Part shown: positions 23,931-33,199 of the stretch, one piece after another
Numbering within the stretch: the stretch's first letter is position 1
Layout: the number at the start of each line of letters is the position of its first letter
DNA from: JAAYAO01 sp051133435
GTDB taxonomy: Bacteria; Actinomycetota; Actinomycetes; Propionibacteriales; Propionibacteriaceae
Assembly: GCF_051133435.1 (NCBI RefSeq)
Contig: NZ_JBPGNY010000001.1
Location: forward strand, 124,001-188,000
DNA length: 64,000 nucleotides
Direction of reading: 5' to 3'
Made by a program: the position numbers and the translations under genes
The notes under the pieces: generated by a model
What the model was told of the DNA's origin: nothing
Seen by the model: only the letters and a program-made list of their open reading frames with translations
Databases searched by the model: none

Positions 23931-25004
23931 TCAGTTCGGACGGCTGAACGGGTCGTCGGTCTTGGAGGCGACGATCTCGCGGAACCTGTCCATCAGCGGG
24001 TGTTGCCGCGTGCTGCCCAGAGCCGTGCTCACCTCGTGGCAGATCACCTGCAGAAACGGCAGGTACGCCAGGGTGAGCACCCGGGCGTCCGGAGCTTCAG
24101 GCACCACCAGCGCCTTCGGATCGTCGACGAAACTCTCGTCGGCGGTGAGGATGAAGGCCCGGTCGGTGACCTCCCCCACGGCCCGGTACACCAATCCGAC
24201 CCGTTCGGAACTGGCGTCGTTCGGGTCGAGGAAGAACACCGTGTAAGTCGGGTCGAGTTGCATATTCGGGCCGTGGATGAACTCCTCGACCTCGTAGTGG
24301 AAGCTCGGCACATGCACGGTTTCGGCGATCTTCATCGCCATCTCAAGCCCGAGGGTTTCACTGGGGCCGCTGCTGCACACGTAGGTGGTGCCCATCGAGG
24401 TGAGCGCTCGGTTATGCCGCTCGACGAAGTCCCGGCTGCGTCCGATGAGGTCTTCGTAGGTGTCCGCGACCTGTTGCAGGGCCGGCAGCGGCGATGCGTC
24501 ACCGCTGATCTCGACCGCGGCCAGGATCAGGAACATCGTCAGTCCGGCCAGGCCCCGGGTGACATAGGGAACCTCTTCGACCCCGGCGCCGTAGTCGATC
24601 ACGTGATCGCACACCTCGGCGATGTCGGCCGTCGGGTCGGCGGTGACGCCGACGGTCGTCCCGCCGAGTTCGCGCACGGTGCGCAGGGCCTCGATCGCGT
24701 TGGTGCTCTGCCCGCTCTGCGACACCACCAGCACGAGCTCGTCCGGGGCCAGGCCCCCGTGGTAGTAGGTGAAGGCGTGGGGGGTGACCACGCCGACCTC
24801 GGCGTTCAGTAGCTCGCGCAACAGCGGCTCGGCGGCCAGGCAGGCGTGGTAGCTGGATCCGGATGCGACCAGCCGCAACCGTCGGGGATTGCGGGCCCGA
24901 TACAACTCGACCAGGTCACCGGTGAGCGCGGCCCGCTCGGCCGGCATCCGGCGCAGCAGCCCCGGGGTGTCGAGGATGTAGTCGAGCATGGTCGGCTGAG
25001 TCAT
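23931..25004 (-). CDS. Double-SIS-domain sugar-phosphate isomerase/deaminase-like protein
   Basis: A 357-residue protein with two SIS domains, like the isomerase half of GlmS, AgaS or fructoselysine-6-phosphate deglycase. The first contains SGSSYHA near 48-54 and SQSGQSTN near 94-101, the phosphosugar-binding loops. The second contains SSGPSETLGLEMAMK near 210, and HGPNMQ near 245 carries the Glu/His area used in ring opening. The glutaminase half is missing. The gene stands alone between two clusters. An amino-sugar phosphate or Amadori-product role is plausible but unproven. Confidence 0.8.
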   Translation of the reverse strand: MTQPTMLDYILDTPGLLRRMPAERAALTGDLVELYRARNPRRLRLVASGSSYHACLAAEPLLRELLNAEVGVVTPHAFTYYHGGLAPDELVLVVSQSGQSTNAIEALRTVRELGGTTVGVTADPTADIAEVCDHVIDYGAGVEEVPYVTRGLAGLTMFLILAAVEISGDASPLPALQQVADTYEDLIGRSRDFVERHNRALTSMGTTYVCSSGPSETLGLEMAMKIAETVHVPSFHYEVEEFIHGPNMQLDPTYTVFFLDPNDASSERVGLVYRAVGEVTDRAFILTADESFVDDPKALVVPEAPDARVLTLAYLPFLQVICHEVSTALGSTRQHPLMDRFREIVASKTDDPFSRPN

Positions 25005-25063
25005 CGAAGGCCCTCCAGATCTCGGGATCCTTCGACGCTATCAACCCCTGTGACGCCGGCTGA

Positions 25064-25465
25064 TCACCCCTGGTGCCGGATCAACGCCTCGCGGATCTCG
25101 TCGGGAATCGGGGCCTTCTGTTCGGCGAAGAAGGCGACGGTCATCGTCGCGTAGCCGGTCAGTTCACCGTCCAGTTCGTAGTCGAGCCGTATCCGGTAGG
25201 AGGTGGTGCCGATGTGGTCGACGCGCAGCACCAGGTCGAGTTGGTCGAACAGATGCACCGGACGCAGATAATCGACGGTGATCGCGCGGCAGGCCGAGCG
25301 CACCCCGAAGCGGGACTCGTATTCGGGGTCGCGGAATCCGTTGCTCAGCAGCCAGGCGGTGTGCAGCCGTTCCAGGAACGGCACCCAGGATGCGTAGTAG
25401 ATCACCCCGGCCGGGTCGGTGTCGGCATAGGTCACCAGGTGCCGGCGCCGCAGCAGTTCGCTCAT
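25064..25465 (-). CDS. Hotdog acyl-CoA thioesterase (4HBT type)
   Basis: A 133-residue single-hotdog protein with YADTDPAGVIYYASW at about 13-27, the Asp-containing signature of 4-hydroxybenzoyl-CoA thioesterases and YbgC. It would release a free acid from an (aryl)acyl-CoA. The start at ATG 25465 overlaps the stop of the CoA ligase gene by four bases, so ligase and thioesterase are translationally coupled, an arrangement that suggests proofreading or CoA recycling in one pathway. Confidence 0.85.
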   Translation of the reverse strand: MSELLRRRHLVTYADTDPAGVIYYASWVPFLERLHTAWLLSNGFRDPEYESRFGVRSACRAITVDYLRPVHLFDQLDLVLRVDHIGTTSYRIRLDYELDGELTGYATMTVAFFAEQKAPIPDEIREALIRHQG

Positions 25466-27108
25466 GTCTGATCCATTGCCAGCGCGCCGAGGGCGATCGA
25501 CCGAACCTCCCGTTTGGCGAGTTTGCCGCCCGAGGAGCGCGGTAGGTCGCCGTGGGTGACCACGTACTCCGGCCACGATTCCCGGCCCAGGCCGCTGCCG
25601 GCCAGGTGCTCGGTCAGTTCGGCCAGGGTCAGTTCTGCCCCGTCGTGGGTCTCCACCACCGCGCAGACCTTCTCGCCGAACAGCTCGTCCGGCACCGGCA
25701 CCACCGCGGCCAACCCCACCCGGGGATGGGATTCGACCGCCGCCTCCACTTCCAGGGCGGAGATATTCTTACCGCCGCGGATGATGATGTCGGTTTTGCG
25801 GCCGACCACCCGGAGGAAGCCGTCGGTATCGACGGTGACCAGGTCGGCCATCAGCATTCGGCCGTGCGGGCTGTACAACTGGTCGTTGGCTGCCTCGTCG
25901 CCGTGATACCCCAGCGAGTTCAGTGGCCCGCGGGCGGCCGGCTGGCCGGGGGTGAGCGGGTCGGTGATGATCTGCCCGGCCTCGTCGTAGACCGCGACGT
26001 CCATGCACTCGATCAGACGTCCGGCGGTGGCCAGCCGCTGCTCGGCGGTCATGTCGGGGGTGGTCATGCTGGCCGCGCCGATCTCGTTGGAGCCGAAGAA
26101 CTGCAGCACGACCGAGTCGGTGTACTCCTCGAACTCACGCGCCTTGGCGGCCGGTACGGCTTCACCGCCGGAGTACATCACGCGCAGGGAACTGAAGTCG
26201 GTCGAACCGATCGCCGGGTCGTTGAGCATCATCTTGAACTGGGTGCTGACACAGGCGATGAAGGTGATCTGCTCGCGCTCGATCAGTTCGAGTGCCTTGG
26301 TCGCGGTGAACCGGGCCGTCAGCACGGTGCGCGCGCCCAGGTACAGCGGCGCGTAGTGGGAGGTCCACAGGCCGAAGCCGAAGGGGCCGGGGACGAAGCC
26401 GCCGAAGACCTCGTCGTCACCCAGGCCGGCCGACTGTTGTGCCATCACCGCGAAGGCGAACCACTGGTTCGCGGTGTGTGCGACCCGCTTCGGCAACCCG
26501 GTGGTGCCCGAGGTGGAGTTCAGCAGCGAGAAGTCGTTCGGGCCGAATCCCTCCCCCGGCTCGCGTGGGGTCGGCGCCGGTGCGCCGTTCAGGCACACCA
26601 CCTCGAACTCTTCGCCCATCAGCAGCAGGTAACGCAGATCGACCCCGCGTTCCCGAAGTTGTTCGGCGATCGAGCGGGTGTCCTGACCGCGATGGTCGGC
26701 AGTGGTGATCAGGGCCTGTGCCCCGGCGCCGCGCATCAGGTGCGCCAGTTCCTCGACCCGGGCCCGGGCGCCCACCCCCAGGGCCACGACGCGGGCACGT
26801 TCGGCGGCCACCAGAGCCACATGAAACTCGAAGGAATCGTCCAACCACACCGCGGCTGAGGCTTCGGCGTCGATGCCGAGTCCTGCCAGGGTGCGGGCCA
26901 GGTCGTCGGCCGCCCGGTGGTAGTCCGACCAGGTGTGCCGACCCTGATCGTCGACGATCGCGATCTCGTCGGGTTTCCGCTCGGCCCAGTGGGCCAGCAG
27001 TTCACCGCAGGAGTCGCTGATCCACCACCCTTCGGCCTCGTAGCGTTCGATCAGGCTCGGGTGCACCGTGAGGTTCTCACCCAGGCCGCGTGCCGGCCCT
27101 TCGCTCAT
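25462..27108 (-). CDS. Acyl-CoA ligase (AMP-forming), benzoate/cyclohexanecarboxylate-ligase-like
   Basis: A 548-residue adenylate-forming enzyme with phosphate loop TSGTTGLPK at 199-207, FFGSNEIG near 345, GRKTDIIIRGGKNIS near the hinge and the catalytic Lys529 in SGGKLAKR. All key residues are present, in contrast to the synthetase at 22.4 kb. Overall layout is closest to ligases for cyclic or aromatic acids. It overlaps the LivF gene by four bases and precedes the thioesterase, so substrate uptake by the Liv transporter and activation are probably linked. Confidence 0.85.
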   Translation of the reverse strand: MSEGPARGLGENLTVHPSLIERYEAEGWWISDSCGELLAHWAERKPDEIAIVDDQGRHTWSDYHRAADDLARTLAGLGIDAEASAAVWLDDSFEFHVALVAAERARVVALGVGARARVEELAHLMRGAGAQALITTADHRGQDTRSIAEQLRERGVDLRYLLLMGEEFEVVCLNGAPAPTPREPGEGFGPNDFSLLNSTSGTTGLPKRVAHTANQWFAFAVMAQQSAGLGDDEVFGGFVPGPFGFGLWTSHYAPLYLGARTVLTARFTATKALELIEREQITFIACVSTQFKMMLNDPAIGSTDFSSLRVMYSGGEAVPAAKAREFEEYTDSVVLQFFGSNEIGAASMTTPDMTAEQRLATAGRLIECMDVAVYDEAGQIITDPLTPGQPAARGPLNSLGYHGDEAANDQLYSPHGRMLMADLVTVDTDGFLRVVGRKTDIIIRGGKNISALEVEAAVESHPRVGLAAVVPVPDELFGEKVCAVVETHDGAELTLAELTEHLAGSGLGRESWPEYVVTHGDLPRSSGGKLAKREVRSIALGALAMDQT

Positions 27109-27905
27109 CTGGGTTCCTGCGTCTCGTGTTCGCTGATTGCCTCGTAGTCCACCGGACGATCGCTGGCGATCGCCTGGTCCACGATCGCTTCGGCGTCCTC
27201 CACCTCACGGTGAATGATGCCCATCGCTCTTTGGTACTGCCGGTCCAGGTCGGTCAGATTGTCCGCCTCGCTCACCACGCGTCCACGTAACAGCACATAC
27301 CCACGGTCGATGATGCGCCGCACGGGCGTGATCGACGGATCGGCAGTCAGTACCGCGACCCCGGAGTCCGCAAGTTCGCGGACGGTCGCCGACAATTCCT
27401 GGACGATGCGTGGCGCCAGGCCGGTCATCATCTCATCGAGCAACAGCACCTGCGGGTTGGCCATCAATGCACGGGTGACCACCAACATCTGCTGCTCACC
27501 ACCCGACAGCACGCCGGCGTAGGCGTTCGCGCGGTCGTGCAGGATCGGGAACCGATCCATCGCCTCACCCACCGCGTTGGTCGGCAACTTCAAGAACTCG
27601 GACATCACCCGCAGGTTTTCGCGCACGGTCATCTTCGGGAACAACTGCCGTCCCTGTGGCACCAAGGCGATCCGGCGGGCCCGATCGCGCGGCGACATGC
27701 GCGCCACGTCGTCGCCGTCGAGCGTCACCGTGGCATTGGTGGCGATGGATCCGTAGATCGCGAGCAGCGCGCTCGACTTGCCGGCGCCATTCGGCCCGAC
27801 CAACCCTGTCATCTGCTGGGAGTCGACTCTGAGATTCAACCCGTCAACGGCAATCGCGTTGCCATAACGCACCGAGAGATCATTGACCATCAGTTCGTGG
27901 CTCAT
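27105..27905 (-). CDS. livF: Branched-chain-type ABC importer ATPase, LivF-like
   Basis: Second ATPase of a high-affinity uptake system. The 266-residue product has Walker A GPNGAGKS at 37-44, signature LSGGEQ at 133-138 and Walker B LLLDE at 154-158. The start codon at 27905 overlaps the livG stop (TGATG); an in-frame extension to 27956 lies inside livG. A C-terminal tail of about 35 residues beyond the usual LivF end is acidic. Liv-family importers also take up aromatic and other carboxylic acids, which fits the adjacent acyl-CoA ligase. Confidence 0.88.
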   Translation of the reverse strand: MSHELMVNDLSVRYGNAIAVDGLNLRVDSQQMTGLVGPNGAGKSSALLAIYGSIATNATVTLDGDDVARMSPRDRARRIALVPQGRQLFPKMTVRENLRVMSEFLKLPTNAVGEAMDRFPILHDRANAYAGVLSGGEQQMLVVTRALMANPQVLLLDEMMTGLAPRIVQELSATVRELADSGVAVLTADPSITPVRRIIDRGYVLLRGRVVSEADNLTDLDRQYQRAMGIIHREVEDAEAIVDQAIASDRPVDYEAISEHETQEPR

Positions 27906-28669
27906 CAGTCCGCCGTCCCGAAGTAGACCTGCTTCATCGTGTCGCTGGCCAGGCATTCTTCCGGGTCACCGTCGAAGACCACCGCACCGCGATCCATCAG
28001 CATCACTCGATCGACAAGGCCGGCAAGCAGATCGACATTGTGGTCCACCAGGATCACTCCGAAGCCCCGTTCCTGCACCTGGCGGATCGCGTCAACGATG
28101 CCGGCGATACCAGTGGGGTCGGCGCCGGCGAAGGGCTCGTCGAGCAACATCACGATTGGTTCCTGGGCCAGCGCCCGACCCACCTCGACCAAGCGTTGTT
28201 CGCCCAGGGTCAGATCACCGCACATCCGGTCCAGATCGGTGATGCCCAGTTCGGTGCCGACGGCCGCGGCGGTGTCGTAATCGCCATCGGGGCCGGTGAT
28301 CATGCTGGTGAACAGCCGAGCCACGATGGCCGGCAGGGAGCCCAACCGTTTGGCTGTTACCCCGGTCGCCAGAACCTCGATGATCCGCAGGTCGGGCGGG
28401 AGTTGCGGATGTTGGAAGGTCCGTGCCAGGCCCATCCGGGCCCGGCGCGATGCCGGTCCGGCGAGCTTCTCGTCACGCAGTCGCAGTTCACCGGAGTTGG
28501 CGACCTGCGCCCCGGTGATGAGGTCGACCAACGTTGTTTTTCCGGCTCCGTTGGGGCCGACCAGGCCGAGCACTTCACCGGCATGTACTTCGATGGAGAC
28601 GTCCTTGACCGCGATGACTCCACCGTAGGACTTGTTCAGGCCCCGGCCCGACAACAACAGTTCGCTCAT
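27905..28669 (-). CDS. livG: Branched-chain-type ABC importer ATPase, LivG-like
   Basis: A 254-residue ATPase with Walker A GPNGAGKT at 38-45. The signature is LTLGEQ, a variant common in LivG, and Walker B is VMLLDEP. It carries the longer LivG-type insertion after Walker A (RDEKLAGPASRRARMGLARTFQ region, about 75-95). ATG 28669 overlaps the livM stop by four bases. It partners LivF to energise the two permeases. Confidence 0.88.
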   Translation of the reverse strand: MSELLLSGRGLNKSYGGVIAVKDVSIEVHAGEVLGLVGPNGAGKTTLVDLITGAQVANSGELRLRDEKLAGPASRRARMGLARTFQHPQLPPDLRIIEVLATGVTAKRLGSLPAIVARLFTSMITGPDGDYDTAAAVGTELGITDLDRMCGDLTLGEQRLVEVGRALAQEPIVMLLDEPFAGADPTGIAGIVDAIRQVQERGFGVILVDHNVDLLAGLVDRVMLMDRGAVVFDGDPEECLASDTMKQVYFGTAD

Positions 28670-29652
28670 GCCGACCGCTCCTTGCTGATCATCCGGCGCA
28701 CGAACCGCCAAGCACTATCGATCCAGCCCAGCACCCCGCCGGGGGCGGCGAGCATGACCACCAGCACCGCGATCGCCAGGATCAACTGGCCGCTGGCCGC
28801 CCAAGGGAAGTTCAGCGTCAACTGCACCACCAGGAATGCGCCGAGGACTGCGCCCCAAGCGCTGAGCCGTCCGCCGATCAGGGGCATGAAGATGGCCAGG
28901 AAAACTACATGCAGAGTAAAAGTTTCCGGGGTGATTCCGCGCACGAAGGTGGCAAACAGGGAGCCGCCCAGGGAGGCGATGCCCGCGCCCACCCCGAGGC
29001 ACACCGTCACCAGAGTGCTGGTTTTCACTCCACCGGTGTCCACCGATAGCCGTTTCTCATGCATCGCTCGCACGGTGGCCCCGAAGGGGCTGCGCCGCAT
29101 CCGCTCGACGAGCACGGTCACCAGCCAGACCAGCACCAGGGCCATCACCACCTGCACCGCACGGCTGGGTTCCCAGCCGAAGAAGCTGACCCGCGGAATG
29201 TTGCCGATCCCTCCGGCACCACCGCTCCATTTGGAGACGCCGGCCCAGTATTCGAAGGCGGTGCCGAACAGCAGGGTCACCGCGGCGAGAAAGAATCCCG
29301 AAAGTCGACGGGTGGCCAGCGAAAGCACCACCGCGATGATCACCGCGGCGATGATTCCCAGCAGCCACCCCACCCAAATCGGCAACCCGGTGTGCGCGGC
29401 GATCAGGGCCACCCCGTAGGCGCCGAGTGCGGCATAGGCGTTGTAGGCCATCGACATCGTGCCGGCCATCACGAAGGGGATGTACATACCCAAGGCGATC
29501 AGCGCATAGGTGCAGGTCAGCACGATCATGTCGTGGCGTGAGGCCATCCCTCCGGTCCACAGGAAGACCAGCAACAGTGCGGCAGCCGCCACCAGCGGTG
29601 GCCACCTGTCGCCGGCCCGGGAGAACTTGTAGGTCGTCGTCGGTGTGCTCAT
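28666..29652 (-). CDS. livM: Branched-chain-type ABC importer permease, LivM-like
   Basis: A 328-residue integral membrane protein with about nine to ten hydrophobic helices. The cytoplasmic loop with MRRSPFGATVRAMHEKRLSVDTGG near 190-215 is the conserved ATPase-docking region of LivM permeases. It overlaps livG and livH by four bases each. It forms the membrane channel together with LivH. Confidence 0.88.
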   Translation of the reverse strand: MSTPTTTYKFSRAGDRWPPLVAAAALLLVFLWTGGMASRHDMIVLTCTYALIALGMYIPFVMAGTMSMAYNAYAALGAYGVALIAAHTGLPIWVGWLLGIIAAVIIAVVLSLATRRLSGFFLAAVTLLFGTAFEYWAGVSKWSGGAGGIGNIPRVSFFGWEPSRAVQVVMALVLVWLVTVLVERMRRSPFGATVRAMHEKRLSVDTGGVKTSTLVTVCLGVGAGIASLGGSLFATFVRGITPETFTLHVVFLAIFMPLIGGRLSAWGAVLGAFLVVQLTLNFPWAASGQLILAIAVLVVMLAAPGGVLGWIDSAWRFVRRMISKERSA

Positions 29653-30524
29653 GCCCGGACCTTTCGCACGAAGATGCCCTCGGGTTTGAAGGCGAAGAAG
29701 ATCACACCGAGAAACAAGATCATCGTCTGCGGCCCCAGAGTGGCGAAGTAGAAGGGGGTGAATACTTGGACGATGCCCAAGATCAGCCCCCCGATCAGAG
29801 GTGCATAGATCCGTCCGGTGCCGCCGATCACCAGGGCGAGGAAGCCTGTCAGCGTCCAGCCCAGCCCGGCTTGGAAGGAAATGCCCGACTTACTGGAGAA
29901 CAGAACTCCGGCGACCCCTGCCAACAGGCCACCGAGCATGAACGACACCAGCCGCACCCGCGACACGGGCAGGCCCAGGATCCGGGCGGCGTCACCGTTA
30001 TCGCCGACCGCCCGCAGCAACCGTCCCGTGGTGGACTTCGACATCCACAGCCCGACACCGATGAAGGCCACCAAGGTCACCCCGATCAGCAACGCCGAGG
30101 TCGGGAACAGGTAGACATCTCCCAGTTCGATGGGCGACCCCTCGACCAGACGCACCCCGGGCAGCGGCACCCGGCCGAAGGCCACACCTGCTGCCTGTTG
30201 GACCGCGAAGAGCACCGCAGCAACAGCCACCAGGGCTGGCAGCTCCCCGCGTCCGGACTTCTTCTGGACGGGGCGCACGACCACCAGTTCGGTGACGGCC
30301 GAAACGGCCACGACCAGGAGCACGCCGACCAGTGCCGCCAGGATGGGAGGCCAGCCGAGGTTCACGATGAACCAGGAGGCGCTGAGGCCACCCACCATGG
30401 CGTACGGGCCGAGGGCGAAGTTGAAGAAGCCGGAACCGATCAGGATCAGGTAGTACGACAGAGCCAGCAGCCCGAAGAAGCACCCGATCTCCAGTGCCGA
30501 CAGCCACAGTTGTGGATCGGTCAT
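29649..30524 (-). CDS. livH: Branched-chain-type ABC importer permease, LivH-like
   Basis: A 291-residue permease with about eight helices. Its N-terminus ISGxFNFALGPYAMVGG-like stretch (GSGFFNFALGPYAMVGG near 29-45) and the docking loop STTGRLLRAVGDNGDAARILG near 165-185 are standard LivH features. ATG 30524 is taken as the start because it follows the binding-protein stop by 7 bases; an upstream in-frame start would overlap that gene by about 50 bases. Confidence 0.88.
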   Translation of the reverse strand: MTDPQLWLSALEIGCFFGLLALSYYLILIGSGFFNFALGPYAMVGGLSASWFIVNLGWPPILAALVGVLLVVAVSAVTELVVVRPVQKKSGRGELPALVAVAAVLFAVQQAAGVAFGRVPLPGVRLVEGSPIELGDVYLFPTSALLIGVTLVAFIGVGLWMSKSTTGRLLRAVGDNGDAARILGLPVSRVRLVSFMLGGLLAGVAGVLFSSKSGISFQAGLGWTLTGFLALVIGGTGRIYAPLIGGLILGIVQVFTPFYFATLGPQTMILFLGVIFFAFKPEGIFVRKVRA

Positions 30525-30531
30525 CAGCGAA

Positions 30532-31746
30532 TCAGCACTCGGGCTGGTAGTCCGGCCACGGACCCGAGGGCTCGTTGTTGGCACCGAACTCGGTCAACAC
30601 CAAGCCGCACAACCCGTCGGTGCCGAGCTTCTTGTCGGCCGACCAGGTGATGGTCATGTCCTTCTGACCGTAGTGTCCGGGCTGCTTCTCGATCTTGTCG
30701 AGAGCCTTCTTCAGTTCGGCACTGTCGGTGGTGCCGGCTTCCTCAATGGCAGCCTTCAGCAGGTAGACCGAGTCGTAGGCTTGGGCGTCGAAGGCGGTCA
30801 GCCGGTAGTCGGGCTCGCCGCGGCGCTTGCGGAGTTTGTCCTGCAGTTCCAGGGTCGATTCCTTGGTCATGTCCAGCGAACCCATGAACACGACACCCTC
30901 GAGGGCGCCGGGGTTTGCTGTCTTCCAGACTTCGGGCTGGTTACCCAGTGAGGCCAGCGAGAAGCGCATCACATCGGGCATCTGCTGGGCGGCGGTGTTG
31001 TGGAACAGAACCTCGATATTGCCGCCGACGCTGGTGACGATGATGACATCGGGGTTGGCATTCTTGGCGCGGGCAACTTGGGCCGACACGTCGGAAGCAT
31101 CCATCGGTGCCTTCTCGTAGGCCACGATGTCGACACCACACTCGGCCTCCATACCCTTGATGATCATCTCGTTGAGGCCCTCGATGGTCGGGGTGCTGTC
31201 CGAGAGCAAGGCGACCTTCGAGAAGCCCTTGGCTTCGAAGGCGCCGCAGTAGGCCTTGGCCCAGTCTGCGGTCGAGTTGGCCAGAGCGTACATGTAGGTG
31301 TTGTCCGGCGGTTCGACCACGGTCTGCGCCGTGGCGATCGAGGCGATGGTGATCACCTTGTCCTGTTCCACCACCGGCTTGGCCTGGACGAGCGCAGCAG
31401 TGCCGGTGAGGGTGAACAACACATCGGCACCGTCGTCGAGCAGCTTACGGATCACCGTGGGGGTCTTGGTCGGGTCGGATTCGTCATTGCCGACGATGAC
31501 CTTCACCGGTCGACCGAGAATGCCGCCGTTCTCGTTGATCTCGTCCACGGCGTCGCGGACCGTCCGGCCGGCGATCGGACTGTAGGAAGAACCGGGTCCG
31601 GTGCTGTCCTCGTTGATGCCGAATACGATCGGATCACCCTTCAACTCGGGCGTCTCGCCCTTCTCCGGTTCGGTGTTGCCACCACCGCCACACGAGGCCA
31701 ATACCAACGCGGCCAGACTGGCCGCGATCACAGCACCTTTGCGCAT
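30532..31746 (-). CDS. livK: Periplasmic-type (lipoprotein) binding protein of the Liv-like importer
   Basis: A 404-residue substrate-binding lipoprotein. The signal peptide ends in a lipobox LASC (Cys near residue 19), followed by a Gly/Asn linker. The body has the Leu/Ile/Val-binding (Peripla_BP_6) fold, with AGRTVRDAVDEINENGGILGRPVKVIVGNDE-type segments near 60-90. It is first in the operon livK-H-M-G-F-ligase-thioesterase. ATG 31746 has GAGGGAAG upstream. The ligand is unlikely to be a simple amino acid given the catabolic neighbours, but this is inference. Confidence 0.88.
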   Translation of the reverse strand: MRKGAVIAASLAALVLASCGGGGNTEPEKGETPELKGDPIVFGINEDSTGPGSSYSPIAGRTVRDAVDEINENGGILGRPVKVIVGNDESDPTKTPTVIRKLLDDGADVLFTLTGTAALVQAKPVVEQDKVITIASIATAQTVVEPPDNTYMYALANSTADWAKAYCGAFEAKGFSKVALLSDSTPTIEGLNEMIIKGMEAECGVDIVAYEKAPMDASDVSAQVARAKNANPDVIIVTSVGGNIEVLFHNTAAQQMPDVMRFSLASLGNQPEVWKTANPGALEGVVFMGSLDMTKESTLELQDKLRKRRGEPDYRLTAFDAQAYDSVYLLKAAIEEAGTTDSAELKKALDKIEKQPGHYGQKDMTITWSADKKLGTDGLCGLVLTEFGANNEPSGPWPDYQPEC

Positions 31747-31871
31747 GTTTCTTCCCTCTCGGTTCACCTGCCCGGGCAGGTTCGAACCTGAACGTAAGTG
31801 CCCCCGAGCAGCGCGGCAAGGGCCAGTACCATCTGTAAGGAATTCGATTTCCGCCGAAAGATGGAGCTGCT

Positions 31872-32687
31872 GTGCGTAACCCGGAAGTCATCGTGTCCGG
31901 CCTGACCCTGCCCGAGGGGCCCCGTTGGCACCAGGGACTGCTGTGGTTCTCCGACATGCACGCACAATGTGTGCGAGCAGTGCGCGCCGACGGCACGCCC
32001 GAGGTGACACTCGAGATGCCAGATGCCTGTTCCGGACTGGGCTTCTTCAGCAATGGGGACCTTGCCGTGGCCGCCATGCACACCCGCAAAGTGCTGCGGT
32101 GGAGCGTCGCCGAGGAAACGCTGCGGGAATGGGCGGATCTGAGTGATCTCGCGTCCTGGCACGTCAACGATCTGACCGTCACCGAGACCGATCACGTCTT
32201 CGTGGGCAACTTCGGGGACGACACAGCTCCCCCGACGCCCTGCCACCCGGCGAACTTGGTCGTCATCGACCCGGACGGGCGAGCGAGCGTGGCCGCCGAA
32301 GACATGTATTTCGCCAACGGCATCGTCGCCCTGCCGGACACCCTGCTCGTGGCCGAAACCCGCAGCACGCCGCCCCGGGTCACGTCCTTCCGGCGCTCCG
32401 GTGATGAACTGAGCGAGCGTCGCGTCCTGGTCGAGTTCGACCGTCCCGACCGGATGCCCGACGGGATGGCCTTCGACGGTGAGTTCCTCTGGGTGGCGTC
32501 ACCGTTCAGTCAAGAAATCCTGCAGGTCACTCCGGACGGGCTGCTCGACGCCGCCCACCCCGTTGATCAGATGCCTTTCGCCGTGGCGGCGAACGACGAC
32601 ACGGTCTTCGTCTGCGTCTCCGACGATTGGGTTCCGGAGGTGTGCCTGTCCAGTAGGTCGGGCAGAATCCTGGCTTTTCGGAAGTAG
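31872..32687 (+). CDS. SMP-30/gluconolactonase/LRE-family lactonase
   Basis: A 271-residue six-bladed propeller of the regucalcin type. Metal ligands are visible at Glu15 (LPEGP), Asn99 or Asn149 (FANG) and Asp197 (MPDGMAFD), the normal Glu-Asn-Asn-Asp set for a divalent cation. Such enzymes hydrolyse lactones. It is divergent from the Liv-type importer and faces the NTF2-like genes, so a ring-opening step on a catabolic lactone intermediate is plausible. GTG 31872 has an AAGATGGAG ribosome site. Confidence 0.82.
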   Translation: MRNPEVIVSGLTLPEGPRWHQGLLWFSDMHAQCVRAVRADGTPEVTLEMPDACSGLGFFSNGDLAVAAMHTRKVLRWSVAEETLREWADLSDLASWHVNDLTVTETDHVFVGNFGDDTAPPTPCHPANLVVIDPDGRASVAAEDMYFANGIVALPDTLLVAETRSTPPRVTSFRRSGDELSERRVLVEFDRPDRMPDGMAFDGEFLWVASPFSQEILQVTPDGLLDAAHPVDQMPFAVAANDDTVFVCVSDDWVPEVCLSSRSGRILAFRK

Positions 32688-32689
32688 CC

Positions 32690-33187
32690 TCACTCGCCCC
32701 AGCCGAGCTGCATCACGCTCGCACCTTCGGGCAGTGGACGGGCCACCGACCACAGCGCGTGGAAGTGGTGCTTGCGGATGCGCCATTGCCCGTCGACCTT
32801 GACGTAGCTGTCGTCGTAGTTGCCGCAGGTGAGTCGTTCGGTGCGGTCGTGCAGGTTCACCTGACGGAACCGCAACGTCCACTGCCCCACTGCTTCGGTC
32901 TCGGAGATGATGTCGATGCTGGGGTGCATGGCGTGGTGCATGTCGAGGATGAAGTAGCCGTCCTCCCCCTTGGCCAGGGCGATCCGCTCGTAGATCGCCA
33001 CCAGGTCGTCCACGGTGTCGAACTTGCCCAGTGGGCCGTAGTCCAGGTCGGCACCCTCGGGCACGAAGCAGTCGCGGAAGGCTTGCGGGTCCTTGGCGTC
33101 ACAGGCCCGCAGATAGCGGTACTTCAACTGTTCGATCTCGTGCCGCGCTTCGAGGGCGGCGATCTGCTTTTCCAACTGTTCGGTCAT
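32690..33187 (-). CDS. NTF2/SnoaL-like dehydratase-type protein (copy 1)
   Basis: A 165-residue cone-fold protein of the SnoaL_4 group. It begins with a coiled helix and LKYRYLRACDAKD, giving Tyr25 and Asp30 in the Y-x4-D spacing, and later MHHAMHPSIDI with His88. In the bile-acid 7alpha-dehydratase BaiE and scytalone-dehydratase relatives, equivalent Tyr, Asp and His residues act in water elimination. It is roughly half identical by eye to the next gene, from which it is separated by 12 bases, so the pair is a tandem duplication. Substrate unknown. Confidence 0.78.
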   Translation of the reverse strand: MTEQLEKQIAALEARHEIEQLKYRYLRACDAKDPQAFRDCFVPEGADLDYGPLGKFDTVDDLVAIYERIALAKGEDGYFILDMHHAMHPSIDIISETEAVGQWTLRFRQVNLHDRTERLTCGNYDDSYVKVDGQWRIRKHHFHALWSVARPLPEGASVMQLGWGE

Positions 33188-33199
33188 GGGTATCTCCGC